NCBI GenBank assembly: GCA_963920765.1
Contig: OY987245.1
Coordinates: 5,038,727 to 5,102,726 of the forward strand
Direction of reading: 5' to 3'
Origin: Ulota crispa
Taxonomy: Eukaryota; Streptophyta; Bryopsida; Orthotrichales; Orthotrichaceae
Length of the DNA: 64,000 nt
Shown: in pieces, positions 25,643-37,991 of the stretch
Numbering within the stretch: position 1 is the stretch's first letter
Layout of the letters: every line of letters begins with the position of its first letter
Translations under genes and position numbers: made by a program
Notes under the pieces: model-generated
Database searches by the model: none
Told to the model about the DNA's origin: nothing
Seen by the model: the letters and a program-made list of their open reading frames with translations, nothing else

Positions 25643-26045
25643 CCCCTAAACGTTGGGGTGGTCACCGTGCCTGCCCATCTACAGTGTTGCATAATGAATA
25701 GTGACATTTACAGTGGTGCTCTCTTGTTAAATATTATTTTTAAAAATTGCAAAAGTCCATAGTGCATGGTGCCCTCATAAAAATTGCAAAAGTCCATAGT
25801 GCATGGTGCCCTCATAAAAATTACAATAAGAGTAGCTTGGTACCTAATACCATGACTTAGAATTTTTTCACAATTTGAGCTACTTAAAAATATGAGTGCA
25901 TTTAACGAGATAATTTTTTGCCTTCTCTTATGGACCATGTGTATTTGATCACTTCTAAAAAAATTAAGTAAAAAACTACTCTTTTTGGCTCACAGAATGT
26001 TTTTTTAATTCCCAGCGAACGATAATCGTCTACGGCGTTTAAGAG
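25643..26045. mobile_element. TTAA-bounded element, family T1, copy 1
   Basis: Left end CCCCTAAACGTTGGGGTGGT follows ATAA (a likely mutated TTAA); the right end CGGCGTTTAAGAG precedes TTAA at 26046-26049. The interior shares TGCAAAAGTC, GTGCATGGTGCCCTCAT and the near-terminal GAACGATAATCGTC with the other T1 copies. Unlike them, it has a 37-bp tandem duplication at about 25744-25817. Confidence 0.75.
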
Positions 26046-26462
26046 TTAATAAATCTCATATTACCGATAACAAAACAAAATATGGGATATTCTCTCCCAT
26101 ACTGTTTTTTCTCCCGAGGCTTCATTCTTTATACTTTGCATTAAAATTGACATAATATATAAAATTACTATGACTTCGATGGGACTGAGAAAAGATCTAC
26201 AAAGTATCCAAAACAAAAAGATAAATAGAGTACCCAGAAGAAAAAGACGGTGGAGCCGCCAGGAGTCGATCCCGGGACCTGCTCGCACCGAAACGCCTGC
26301 TGAGGGTTTATACGAACTCTTCATTGGGGGTTTTTATTATTTTTGCTAAAAACCCTTGAAAACAGGGTAAAAAACGGTTCACTGGAGAAGCAGAGCAAGC
26401 GTGATGAGGGAGAAATAAGGCAGTGACTTGGTCACAAAATAACTTGTAAAACCTGATTACGT

Positions 26463-26584
26463 TATGGAACGTTCGTTGGTCAGAGTGTCACAGGATATAA
26501 TTTGCCGTTCCCACTCGCGGCTCCCGTTGCTGGTTACAACCAGCAAATTATATCTTGCAATGCTCCTCCCAACGTCCATTCCAT
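26463..26584. repeat. Long hairpin with 43-base arms
   Basis: Arms 26463-26505 and 26542-26584 are near-complementary: TATGGAACG at the left is answered by CATTCCATA at the right, and GGATATAATTTGC by GCAAATTATATC. The loop is GC-rich and contains the short palindrome GCTGGTTACAACCAGC. It could be a miniature element or a small-RNA precursor; the sequence does not decide. Confidence 0.6.
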
Positions 26585-26586
26585 AG

Positions 26587-27696
26587 TACATTTAGGTTGT
26601 CCCATACTAATTTCTTGACATTTCACGTTATTTAAATATTTATCAAGACTACAATAATTTTTGCTCGGGGGTCACACCTCTTTACGATTGGATACCACTT
26701 GCAATAATAGGGTAATTAAATGGGGGGTATTTAGATTTTTTAAGGTAAATTTTTCCTCCATTTCTTTAGATAAAAAGCTACTTTAGTGTATTTTAAGGTA
26801 TCCTATGCTTATTTCTAAACGGTTATATGACCTAATTTTTCAAACCCTATTTTTTTTACAAACACAAAAGTATCATAAGAAAAAAATATGTGCATACAAT
26901 GGGTTTATAAAAGACTTTGGCCCTTACAAGCATTTGAATTACAAAAAAACACTTTTGAAAGAGAAAACACAACAAACAACATGAAGCTAAAACAAAGAAC
27001 CAATCAGTCCTACACCACACACAATCTTATGCAGACAACCAATTACACTTCCCCACCACACAGAAGCTTAAGAAAAGAACCTATCACAATTCCACATCAC
27101 ATACAAGCTTGTATGCTCTTGCCGAGTTGTCCAAGTAATTTTGAACAAATTTCCCTCCATTCTTTTCAAAACTTGGACAGAACGTACTTAATTTTTCATT
27201 CAAACTTGTCAAACAATAATAATTAAACTCATCCTACTAAACACTTTCTAGATGATCCTATATTTCCTTACCTATTTTTTTCTACAAAATTCTAAATAAA
27301 GGCATTATTCACCGCCCTATTTTACATATAATGAAGTAAGAGACATTTTTTTGATGCTATGGTATTTCTAACAAAAATATAAAATCTACTTCCAATGAAT
27401 AAAATTAACCTTATTTTTAACTCACGTAGTTTACTAAAAATTGGAGAGTAACCTCCCTGAGAATTTTTGGCAATAATTAATGTGATAAACAATGGAGGAA
27501 GCAAGCAGATGTTGGCACAGCAACAAGCACCAAAGCTAAAGAGTAAGAAAGTTGAAGCTTTACACAAAATCAAGAATTATTGTAGCATAAAAAGAGTTGC
27601 ATGCCCCTCCATGTGGCTAAGGGTAAGTCATGAGGTAACTTTGCCAAAGTAAGGCAACCTAATTGTTAAGGCAATTTAAATGCACTATTTGGTATA
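26587..27696. mobile_element. Family C element, diverged copy with extra internal sequence
   Basis: Left part CATTTAGGTTGTCCCATACT and right part GGTAACTTTGCCAAAGTAAG match the ends of the family C copies at 27723 and 44456. The distance between them is about 1.1 kb rather than 300 bp, which suggests an internal insertion or a longer parent form. The extra DNA is AT-rich with no recognisable protein. Confidence 0.5.
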
Positions 27697-27722
27697 GTGA
27701 AGCTCAAAATCTTCCTAGTACC

Positions 27723-28024
27723 TACACTAAATATTGTGTTTAGGTTGCCCCATACTAATTTCTTGACCTTTTACACATTTTTTAAATACTTATTGCTGCT
27801 ACAATAATCTTCATTAGTAATTACTACAATTTTTTTTAAAGGTTTAGCAACAACAACAAAGCTCTAGAACAACAAAATAATGCCTTCCAAGTTGTAAATC
27901 ATGTGAAATCAAGTTTTGAGAGGGTTAAATGCACCTAGAAGTGCCCAAGTGATGAGTCACAAGGTAATTTTCCAAGGTAAGGCAACCTGATTGTCAAGGC
28001 AACCTAAATGCAATATTTAATGTA
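27723..28024. mobile_element. Family C miniature element, copy 2
   Basis: Left TACACTAAATATTGTGTTTA and right ATGCAATATTTAATGTA are inverted repeats that extend inward through GGTTGCC/GGCAACC. The right arm carries two successive copies of AAGGCAACCT. The interior (GCTACAATAATCTTC, AGTGATGAGTCACAAGGTAA) is shared with the copy at 44456-44760. There is no coding frame. Confidence 0.75.
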
Positions 28025-28162
28025 GTATGGATTGTAGTAAGGTAGACACACCCAATTCCAACCAATAAACCTAATGTCGTTCAAATGTTCCTAAACTTTA
28101 CATTTGGGTTCTAAAATCTAGGGACATCGCAGATGTTTTATTTTTGGGTATGTCTACCTTAA

Positions 28163-28506
28163 CCCTTGAAAGATGGATGGGTGGCCATGCCTACCTTCTA
28201 CAGTGGTTTCTACTATGGTGTGGCACATGCCCACCCATTAAAATTTTGTTTCTTAAAATTGCAAAAGTCAACAGTGCATGGTGCCCTCATGAAAAGTGCA
28301 AGATGGGCAGCATGGGACTTAACACCATATCTCTTAATCTTCTCACAATTTGGGTTATCAAAAATATGAGTGCATTTGCTGAGATCGTTTTTTACCTTCC
28401 ATAATACATCACTTACAAAAAAAATTAACTGAAAAACAATTTTTTTCTATAACTGAGCTTTTTTAATGACCAAAGGACGATTTTTGTCCTTGTCGACATT
28501 TAAGGG
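28163..28506. mobile_element. TTAA-bounded element, family T1, copy 2
   Basis: TTAA stands at both borders (28159-28162 and 28507-28510). The ends are CCCTTGAAAGATGG and CGACATTTAAGGG. It shares TGCAAAAGTCAACAGTGCAT and GGTGCCCTCATGAAAA with the copies at 37644 and 44825. A near-terminal GGACGATTTTTGTCC hairpin is present. Confidence 0.8.
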
Positions 28507-28560
28507 TTAAGGAGATTTGACACATGCCTAATGCACTAGGCCTCCACATGACCAAACAAT

Positions 28561-29713
28561 GGGAATTACTGAACCCCGGTCAACGTTTGGAATACAAGGT
28601 CCCTAGACGCCACTTTTATGGCCTTTGGTTGACTCAATAAGCCCACGGCTGCTTTGACCGGAGTCACCGGGGCACCCCGTTGGAAAGTCAATCCCAAGCA
28701 GCCTTTGGGAGAATTGGCAAGTCCACCTTTGGGGATTCTTTTCTGGGCCAGCGGAAAGAAAAGGTTACCCGCCCCCGCGCCCCGGTGTTGTTTATTGAAC
28801 CCCACCCCTACAGCTTCGGCCCGAGCCTCCGTCCGAGCCTCGTCAGTCATCTCTCCCTAGGAGACTCTGCTGCACGCTCAAAGCTCTTTGCAGCTTCACA
28901 GCGTCCGGCATTCGGCTCGTTGCAGATTGCATCTCATGTGAATGTCACACACTATATCGCCTCTTTGTTAGCCGGACCAGATTTTCCATCATTTCAGCTT
29001 TCGCATGCGGTAAGCGATGCTTGATTTGGTGGAGTATTGCGGAAATAGGACGAGAACACGATCGGGAGTGGTTTGCGACGTGCAGGTGGAGCGGTGTGGT
29101 CGATTTAGAGATAATCATTTGTTTTTTGATGCTTCTTTTGCAAAAACTGCGGTGATGTGACGATTAGATGTTTTCTTTAGAAGTCGGACTCGTGTGATTG
29201 GAACTAGAGAAGAGTGGCGTGGCAGTGGCGATGGCGGTTGTGCTGCATTGGAATGGCGTGAAGTATGAGTAGAAGAAAGAGTAGAGTGATGCACGAGGTT
29301 GATTGTGTAAATTATATAATGAATTTGGATGTTTGTATAGTTGCTGACGCATTCGCTGATGCTCCTTTTGTAAAAACTTTGGTGATGTGACGATTAGGTG
29401 CTTTCTTTAGGAATCGGACTCGTGTGATTGGAACTAGAGAAGAGTGGCGTGGCAGTGGCGATGGCGGTTGTGCTGCGTTGGAATGGCGTGACTTATGATT
29501 AGGAGAAAGAGTAGAGTGATTGATTGCGTAAATTATCTAATGGATTTGGATGTTTGTATAGTTGCTGACGCACTCGCTGATCGCGTGTGTTTGGTTACTT
29601 TATTGTAGATCTAATTTGAGCTCTGCTATTGAAAGAGGAAAAAGATAAGCTGGTAGAATATTGGAGGACGGACGAGTGATTTTGATTGCACCGCGCTTTT
29701 GTCGTTAAGCGCC
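28561..29713 (+). promoter_or_regulatory. ACLB promoter and leader with a 5' UTR intron
   Basis: Composition turns GC-rich at 28570-28900, as expected of a promoter and first untranslated exon. A donor at 29009/29010 (GCATGCG|GTAAGC) and an acceptor at about 29608 (TTATTGTAG|ATC) would remove a 600-base leader intron. The second leader exon, 29609-29713, contains no ATG before the start codon, which fits an efficiently translated mRNA. The transcription start is not visible, so the leader structure is inferred from splice signals only. Confidence 0.5.
29128..29585 (+). repeat. 230-bp tandem duplication in the ACLB leader intron
   Basis: Two copies begin at 29128 (GATGCTTCTTTTGC) and 29358 (GATGCTCCTTTTGT) and run into each other. 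Long stretches are identical, for example GGAACTAGAGAAGAGTGG and GGCAGTGGCGATGGCGGTTG. The second copy has a short deletion before GATTGCGTAAATTAT. The duplication lies wholly inside the proposed leader intron. Confidence 0.85.
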
Positions 29714-32700
29714 ATGGCGACGGGGCAATTGTTCTCGCGCACAACGCAGGCTCTTTTTTATAATTACAAGCAGAGTCCTGTGCAGCGCATGCTCGATTTC
29801 GACTTCCTTTGTGGTATGTTCGCTGCTTTTTCATTATACACTACTTTACTTCACTTTCGTAATCGAGTTCTCACTCCTTTTTGTCGCCAAGTTATGTTGA
29901 TTACACCAATTAGAATTATATAATGGTTTCCTTAATTTTTTACAACGCCCTTTTTTTGAACATTTAGACTTGCTTAGCCGGTGAATGCTTCAGCATTTTC
30001 TGTGATAAATTGTATTTTGGACTGTAATAGTCTATTTTACCTTTTTCTCTGTAGAGCAGGTCCAAATTTTTAAGCTTTTTCTTCCGGTTCTTGTAGCCAG
30101 AATTTATTTTTATTATCCTCTTCTCACCATTTACTTGGATCATTTAAAAGCAGTATATACTTCTATAGCAATGTTTCTGTTTCTATCACCACTACCGCGT
30201 GTTCACCTTATTTAAATTTACTTGCTCCACGTGAACTCGAAACTGTCAGATAATCGAAGCTGTCTCTTTCTCAATTCACCTGTCGTCGAAGCTTTGTTGT
30301 AGTGCATGCATATCCAATTGTTAGTGTTGAGTACCCTGATTTCTTCCTATGAAGTTCGGGAAATGTCGCTTATGTATTGTGTACGAATGCTCGCGAAAAA
30401 CTATGCACTTTGAACACAATCAGCAATCGAGCGCTCGAACTCTAGGTTTAGTCCTGGAGGTTTTCGGATCACCATGGTTGACACCATTGTAATCGTCCCG
30501 AATGTACAGGAAGAGAGACCCCATCTGTGGCTGGTGTGATCAACCCGGGATCTGATGGTTTCCAGAAACTCTTTTTTGGACAAGACGAAATCGCTGTTCC
30601 TGTTCATGGCAGGTGTGTTCGACACCCGTGAGATTGACCAATTCTCCTCTAGAGCGGTCTCTGAAGTAGTGATTAAATTTTCATTTACAACGCCTACGTA
30701 ACCATTAATGCTTTCTGATAAATATCCCTGGAAAGTTTTCATTCGTGTAAATGTAAAAATAGTGATTTATATGTAACCATTGTGTGAAGTGATTACTGTG
30801 CTTTCTATGCCCTGAATGCTGTCAACACCGAACTTGTGAAGATTAAATTACTTCTGGAGCTAGATTCAGGTTATTTGCAAATTTTAAGCCAGTCTTGAAT
30901 GAGATTGGGTAAACGAAAAGGCTAAACTGTTATTGTTTTTGGTCCTGCAGCATCCCTTCGGCTTGTAAGCGCCATCCAACAGCCGATGTTTTCATCAACT
31001 TTGCATCATTCCGCAGGTGTGTAATATCACGTAGTGCGCAAATGATTGATGTGTTGTCGTTGTTTAGTATTGCTCGGATTTACTGCCCACGCGTTTAATT
31101 GTGCTACTATTGAGAAGCCTCCTCTATTTAGTATCTTATAGAACGTCCATATCTCATTGTAAGAAGCAGTACGCTGCTGTCCCAAAAAGACGTCGTGATT
31201 TGGAGTTATAAGGTTTAAGGAAACCACGACATTTTTTTGGGACATGAACATTCGTTGCACTACACAGAACTAAATCTTTGTTCGCAATGGTTGCATTTCA
31301 GCTTCTTTTCAGTTTCTTTAAAATTCGTTGAGTATAGTCACTGACTTGAATGAAAACTCTCATTTAGTGCCTATGCTTCATCTATGGAAGCTCTTAAGCA
31401 GCCGACAATCAGAGTGATCGCAATCATTGCTGAAGGAGTTCCCGAAGCAGACGCCAAGAGACTCATTGCGTATGCTCGGGCCAATAATAAGGTATATTGG
31501 ACTTTCCCTTTTCCAAATTAGAGAATTCGTAATACTAGGATGTACAGCATCATCGCCGCCAATAATAGGAGTTGGATTGGATTAAGATCAATTTAAGAGG
31601 TCTTTTAAATGCGTCACCTTGTGACATAAGACGTCTTATCGAAACACCATAATATCTCGAAACGCGTAATTCCTAGAATTTCTATTTATGTAGCTTGGAA
31701 GTGCAATTTGTCCTTGGAGCCCTTGGCCTATCTATTGTGAATTAGCTTTCTGCTTGTTTATTGGCATACATTTTAGTACGACATCTGTAGAAGTGTTTTC
31801 ATTAAGTTGCCCTCATCGCTTCTGTTTTCAGGTCGTAATTGGCCCTGCCACTGTAGGAGGCATTCAGGCTGGTGCTTTCAAAATTGGCGATACTGCAGGC
31901 ACATTGGACAATATCATTCATTGCAAGCTTTACAGACCAGGATCTGTAGGATTTGTGTCCAAATCTGTAAGAAAACTGTCATAACAGAACCTATGTTTGA
32001 TTTATAGTTGCTTCCTGCGTTTTTCCCAAGAACTTTTATTTATGTGCTACAACCTTTTTTTGAGAATCGGTCTATGTGTATCGCTTTTGAAATATCCAAA
32101 TCAGAATTATCTGGATTCCTCGGTAGAGGCCCAGCACATGGCCAACATCAGCTTTCATGTTCGGAGAGCTGTTAAAGTGCAGCAAATGCATGCATTAGTA
32201 GTGTGCCTGACTGGACTTGGATTATGTGAACAGGGGGGTATGTCAAATGAGATGTACAATGTCCTCGCTCGTGTTACTGATGGTCTCTACGAAGGCATCG
32301 CCATTGGTGGAGATGTCTACCCTGGGTCCACGCTTTCAGATCACGTGTTGCGCTTCAATAACATTCCGCAGGTACCTACTACTGCCAACTTCTAAGAATA
32401 GTCTTTGGCAGGCTTCAAGAGCCAAGTGCAGAATTATTGACTTTCTCCAAAATATTTTGAATCCCGCGTGGTAAAGTATCTTGATTATGTACCCTGGACT
32501 GCTACCGTTTAGTTTTTTTTCCCTTGAATATCTGTAATGATGTTATTCTTTGGTACACAGGTTAAGATGATTGTTGTGCTGGGAGAGCTGGGAGGAAAAG
32601 ACGAGTACTCTCTTGTTGATGCCCTGAAACAAGGGAAGGTCAGCAAGCCAGTGGTGGCTTGGGTTAGTGGCACTTGTGCCCGCCTTTTCAAGTCAGAGGT

Positions 32701-34932
32701 CCAGTTCGGCCATGCTGTAAGTTCTTTCGATACTTTATTCATTCCCGGCTTCTATAAAAATAGAGGATCATATAGGAGCATTATTTTTCTTATGTGCTCG
32801 TGTTACTGATATGTCTCGGGTTTGACTGTAGGGCGCAAAGAGTGGTGGTGATGAGGAATCTGCTCAAACTAAAAACAAAGCTTTGGCTGATGCTGGAGCT
32901 ATCGTACCTACCTCTTTTGAAGGTTTGGAAGCTACCATAAAAGCTACATACGATTCACTGGTATATCTTCAACGGAAACCATGATTCTTATCTTGTGGAG
33001 TTGAAGGCGTGATTTATGATACAGTCGGATATTTGGAAGAGGTGTCAAAAAGATACTGATAAATTAGTTGAATCTCAATGGCAGGTAGAGAAGAAAACTA
33101 TCATTCCAGTGAAGAATTTTGTTCCTCCCACGGTTCCAGAAGACCTTAATTCCGCTATCAAGAGTGGAAAAGTGCGGGCGCCCACACACATCGTGTCTAC
33201 CATCTGTGATGACCGAGGTATCTTGAAACGGAAATCATTTTATTTTTATTATGTGCTTTGTTAGTTGCTAAAATTTGTTGCTCCAGGTTTCCTTTTTCTC
33301 TTTGACAGCACTTCTCCACTTGTTACTTGTGCTACTTTGAAAGCTTTGGTTTTTTTAATGCTGTTCCTATTTTATACGATCACATACTCTTCCTGTTAAC
33401 TGATTGAGTACTAATAGTAAAGTATACGAAGATTGTTTTTTGGCGTGTCCGAAATATTGACTATGCATGTTTGCATACCGCAGGTGAAGAGCCAACATAT
33501 GCTGGTGTGGCAATGTCCACAATTATTGAGAAAGACTACAGTGTCGGTGATGTTATTTCACTTCTTTGGTTCAAGCGCAGTTTGCCTCGCTACTGTACCA
33601 AGTTCATTGAGGTACAAGTTCTGTCATCTAAATCTTCTATGATTTTTCGTTGAGAAAGCAAAGATTATGAGCGTTGGGAGCCTTGATTTTAGGTGCACGT
33701 TTGGCCGTTGCAAATGTGAAGCCCGATCGTTCTTCTATTTTCTGTACTGTCATTAAATGAAACTATTTTATTGCTGATAACTTGTCCTTTGTTTACAGAT
33801 GTGCATTATGCTATGTGCGGACCATGGTCCCGCTGTATCTGGTGCACACAACACAATTGTCACAGCTCGTGCTGGAAAGGATTTGGTATCCAGTCTTGTC
33901 TCCGGTATGTGCTCCAACAAGCGTTTTAGTGGTTGACTGCTTCTTGAATTATTCATTTTGTTCTGATACAACTGGAGTACAGTGGATCCGATTTTCTCGA
34001 ATTTGGGCACTAAAGTTGTGCTGTCTCAAATGTAAATAGGTCTGCTTACTATCGGTCCACGTTTTGGTGGAGCTATCGATGATGCTGCTCGCTATTTCAA
34101 GGATGCTCAAGACAGGGGTTTGTCTCCTTATGAGTTTGTGGAGAGCATGAAGAAGAAAGGCATCCGGGTTCCCGGAATCGGCCACAGGTATAGCACCTTC
34201 TTGTATGAGTTCTTCAGCTTCCTTCATATGATGCGGTGTTTTAATCACGCAGTGTAAAGAGCAGAGCTTCTTCCCACCTTTTTCATCTCTGATCAACAGG
34301 ATTATTGGCTAACCTTTTCTTATACTACTCGTGCTCATATTTCATGCTGCTCGGTTCTGTCTGGACAGCAAATACTCACCACATCGATCCCCAATTCAAA
34401 GCTTATAGTACTGCTGTCCCATTTGCAGGATCAAGAGCCGCGATAACAGGGACAAGAGAGTTGAGCTATTGCAGAAATACGCACGCACGCATTTCCCAAA
34501 CGTGAAGTACATGGAATATGCTGTGACTGTGGAGACTTACACATTGACCAAAGCGAGCAACCTCGTCTTAAACGTTGATGGGTGCATTGGATCTCTGTTT
34601 CTGGATCTGCTGTCAAGTTGCCAAATGTTCACCGCACAAGAAATCACTGAAATCATCGACATCGGTTATCTCAATGGACTTTTTGTTCTGGCAAGGAGCA
34701 TCGGTTTAATTGGGTATGTTTTCACACCCAACTTCATGATCAAGGACCTTCGGACTCACTTTTTTGTACCTCTTGATTGTGGTGTATTATTTTTCCAGCA
34801 TAAACAACTGCCAGTTTTTTTCTGACGTGCGGGCTCTTGCTGCTCTGCAGACATACATTTGATCAGAAGCGCTTGAAGCAGCCTCTGTACCGCCACCCAT
34901 GGGAGGATGTGCTGTACGCAAAATACTCATGA
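29714..34932 (+). CDS. ACLB: ATP-citrate lyase subunit B
   Basis: Catalytic subunit that, with ACLA, makes cytosolic acetyl-CoA and oxaloacetate from citrate, CoA and ATP. Coding exons: 29714-29813, 30510-30612, 30951-31016, 31368-31491, 31832-31966, 32234-32371, 32561-32716, 32832-32960, 33085-33217, 33484-33611, 33799-33904, 34040-34187, 34429-34713, 34851-34932. The 1833 nt encode 610 residues, close to the 608 of Arabidopsis ACLB. It begins [20 protein letters not shown] and ends HPWEDVLY plus a short tail. The CoA-ligase part has GPATVGG, SKSGGMSNEM and the phosphohistidine motif FGHAGAKSGG (His about 273), which spans an exon junction. The citrate-synthase-like part has GIGHRIKS (catalytic His about 488) and NVDG (Asp about 539). 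All junction phases agree. The ATG lies in GCGCCATGG, a good initiation context. The gene looks intact. Confidence 0.95.
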
Positions 34933-36299
34933 ATTCTGAACAAGCATAGAGGCCTGTCAAGAGTGTGCATGTAGTGTGAAGAAATCGTCAACAATTTTCG
35001 TATTAGGTCACACAAATCCATGGTTTAGCAGTAGCACACAATGGAATACCACATACAGGTGTATACATTGCCAAACACCTATTCTTTTAGGGCTTCAATA
35101 GGTCAGCCCTGATGAAGTTCGCCCTTTCGAGACCAGTGACTGGAGGTCTTTGTTGAAGCCTCTTGCTTCACAGCCGTCAGCTATTGTTTATTCGCGACGT
35201 ATTATTTGTATTTCGATCACCATCACCGACTGCTACGTGACCATTTGTTAAAATATTGATTAGGAAATAAGCACAAGTTTGAATAGAAGTGGTACTTCTA
35301 GTTGAAATCTTACGAGGTGATATTTAAAGTGGGGACGTTTGGATCTGTCAACATTGAAATGAAAATAAGTTGATTTTCAAAGGAAGGAGGAGTTGTGACT
35401 GTGGTGATATTCAAGTGGTTTTTACTAATGCACTACTCTTGCATGCAACGTGTTTCAAGTTTAGTTTTGAATACAATGGTGGTGGCCCCTTTCCTTGGCT
35501 TTCAGCTGCTTTTGTGCAGAGACCTGAAGAATTCTATGTACAAAACTCATGTCGAAGGTTCAATCAGTTGTAGATTCACACCACCAATCTTTCACCAAAA
35601 ACATCAAGAATTCAAGGTAGGATTCAAGAACTGATTTCACATCTGTGTTTGTTTGTTTTGGCATGGTTCAATCAACCTCTAATTAAAAGAATTAACTAGC
35701 AAATTTGTGTTTCTTGGTAAGTTTTTTTTTGTGGGTTCATTTATCTAGTGGTATCTACTCACTTATAAGATGTTGAGTGAAGTGAGGCAGAATTGGCATT
35801 ATGGGACTAATTTTGGGAAAGAATTAGATATAGTTGCTCTTTTGATGAAAGGTAAAAGCACAATTGAGGTTGTAAAATATCTTTGTTTCTTACAATTCAT
35901 AATGAACAAAGTGAATAGAGTGAAGAACAAACATTGTGGTAGTTTAGGATTGTTAAGAAGAGGTTGTCAAGAGATCTTAACCATTTTTAGAAAAACAAAA
36001 TGAAGTGCATTTTGGTTGTTAGAAGGCTAGAAACAATTGTTGAGGCAACAACAGTTTTGGAAGTGGATAGCAAAGTAGGATTTTGTAATAACACACTTAC
36101 AAACTACTTTGAGATATGTTGAATTGGGGGTTCGTGAAAAGGTGTTAACTTTGTTTTTCCACAAAATAATATACAATAGAAGCTAGGTTTTGTTACATTT
36201 CACAAACCAGCTGGTTTGTAAAAGATTGGAATAGGGTAATATATGATGGCAAGACAAGGATAAACCATTTCAATGATGGGAAGACTTAACCCCTGAGTG

Positions 36300-36529
36300 C
36301 CTAGCACAAGTTTGCTCAAACCCAAACCCTTTGGAATTCATTACTATCAAACTTTCACCTAAAAGGAATCCACATAAATTGATTGTACCGATTGGTAGGG
36401 AACATATACTTGGAGCTCCGTGGAAAGGGACATGTCTTTACACTGTACCATTGAAAAGATTATAATTGTCAAACCTTGAATTTTTTCAAAATTGAGAAGC
36501 CATATTCTGGACCCTTGGGAGCTCAGGGG
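36300..36529. mobile_element. TTAA-bounded element, family T5
   Basis: The perfect terminal inverted repeat CCCCTGAG/CTCAGGGG is flanked by TTAA at 36296-36299 and 36530-36533. The 230-bp interior has no coding frame and no similarity I can see to the other TTAA families beyond the termini. Confidence 0.65.
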
Positions 36530-37643
36530 TTAACTAGCTCACCAGTGCGCCTTGCACGCAAGATTCCACAAAAACATTTGCGAGCACAAAGACTTGAAAC
36601 ATTGAAAGAGCGAGAGAGAAACAAACGCAATGGAAGAGAAAGAGAAACAAACAAATCTAGCTATGAAAATCAATCAGCTTGTGTAAAAACCAAGGCTGAG
36701 ACACTCTCGAGTAGCAGAGGAGAGCAGCAATGAAAGCAGGAGTTGCTCCCGAGACGAGATGGAGGAAGAGCCGTGGCCATGCCTCATCACGTGACGCCTG
36801 GTCCCTCGCCAATAGCGCTTTTCAGTGCAAAGCGGTAGTCACGGTTGGTTTGAAACTGAATTTTCTGTGAAGATTGAGAAATGGTTGAGTGAATGTAGGA
36901 GCCAATGGAAGCACTTCTCCATGAAAGGAAGTGTGACACCTCTTTTGTGGGTGATGGAGAATGAAGAATGAAGAATGGAGAATATTTTACTTAGAGGAAG
37001 GCAACACAACCACCAACTAGAGGAGCAGAATAAGCAAGGGTAAACAGCAACTCACGAGCTAGTAAACATGCAAACCATGGTAAGAGTTCCCACTCAAATA
37101 ATATTCTTCGGCCATTTCTCCACCCTTGGGGGAGGAGAATTTTTTTCTAAATCTCCACGGAACTACACTCGCGCGGGTTGCAGAGAAATCGCCACAACGA
37201 TTTTCCGTGAAGATTGAGAATGCAAAAATGCAGCTGTGACTACCCCTACTGTATCAGCGATGGGCAGTAAAGTTCCAGTACGAGCACGGTAATTGGCCCT
37301 GAAACGCGGTGAAACAAGGGTCTTCAGCTGAATGTGATTGGCCGTGGCTACCCCGCGCTTCTGCTAGCCTGCCACATGTTTTGCCCAACCCCCATTGATG
37401 CGAACGTGACGCTTCTTGCTCGGGAGCCCCACATTAAGTTAGCACTTTTTTTGTGTAGCTTACTTTTGCCACCTGTCATTATATGGGTGGGAAAACATCG
37501 AGTGGGTTCTTCATATGTGATTATTTTTAGCATACCGAATTACAAAGCAGAAAGTTGTTTCATGATTTATTGAAATCCAAAGATCGTCAAAAAGGAGAGG
37601 TTGAAAAGTGGATGTGTACAAAACTTGTGATTTTACTACTTAA

Positions 37644-37991
37644 CCCTTAAAGGACAGATGGATCACCGTGACTTGCACTGCTTGTAGCATTCTACAGTGT
37701 TTTGCACATGGGCTCCAATAGTATTGCTTCAAAAAATTGAAAAAGTCAACAGTGCATGGTGCCCTCATGAAAATTGCAAGAAGGGGAGCTTGGGAGCTAA
37801 TACCATGTATCACAATTTGGGTTACAAAACAAAATGAATGTATCTCAAGAGGTAATTTTTGCCTTCCATGATGCACTACACATTGATGATCACTTCTGAA
37901 AAAAAATCAGATCAAAATCAGTCTTTTTCTAAGATATAGAGTCGTTTTTCTAGGGCAAAGGACGTGTTTCGTCCGTGCTGACGTTTAGGGG
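37644..37991. mobile_element. TTAA-bounded element, family T1, copy 3
   Basis: Flanked by TTAA at 37640-37643 and 37992-37995. The ends are CCCTTAAAGGACAG and GCTGACGTTTAGGGG. It shares TCTACAGTGTTTTGCA, GTCAACAGTGCATGGTGCCC and the near-terminal GGACGTGTTTCGTCC hairpin with its relatives. The right-hand TTAA is also the left border of the next element. Confidence 0.85.

Larger units (their letters stand above)
17341..28560. other. Gene-free AT-rich region with many small elements
   Basis: About 11 kb without a supportable gene; all open frames are short and lack recognisable protein motifs. It holds foldback family A copies (18040, 20578, 23081), family B (20462), the element at 22668, hairpins, family C copies (26587, 27723) and TTAA-bounded elements (25643, 28163). 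A GC-richer pocket at about 20150-20370 ends near AATAAA and could be a decayed retroelement end, but I cannot identify it. A 16-bp unit, CTCGCATCTACCAAAG, is repeated about three times at 20090-20141, and CATGGGATGGG is repeated near 25257-25283. Confidence 0.6.

Noticed and set aside
26245-26300. tRNA-like box B on the minus strand (GGATCGACTCC)
   Set aside because: Only a partial B box is present; I could not form an acceptor stem or anticodon arm, so no tRNA or SINE is called.
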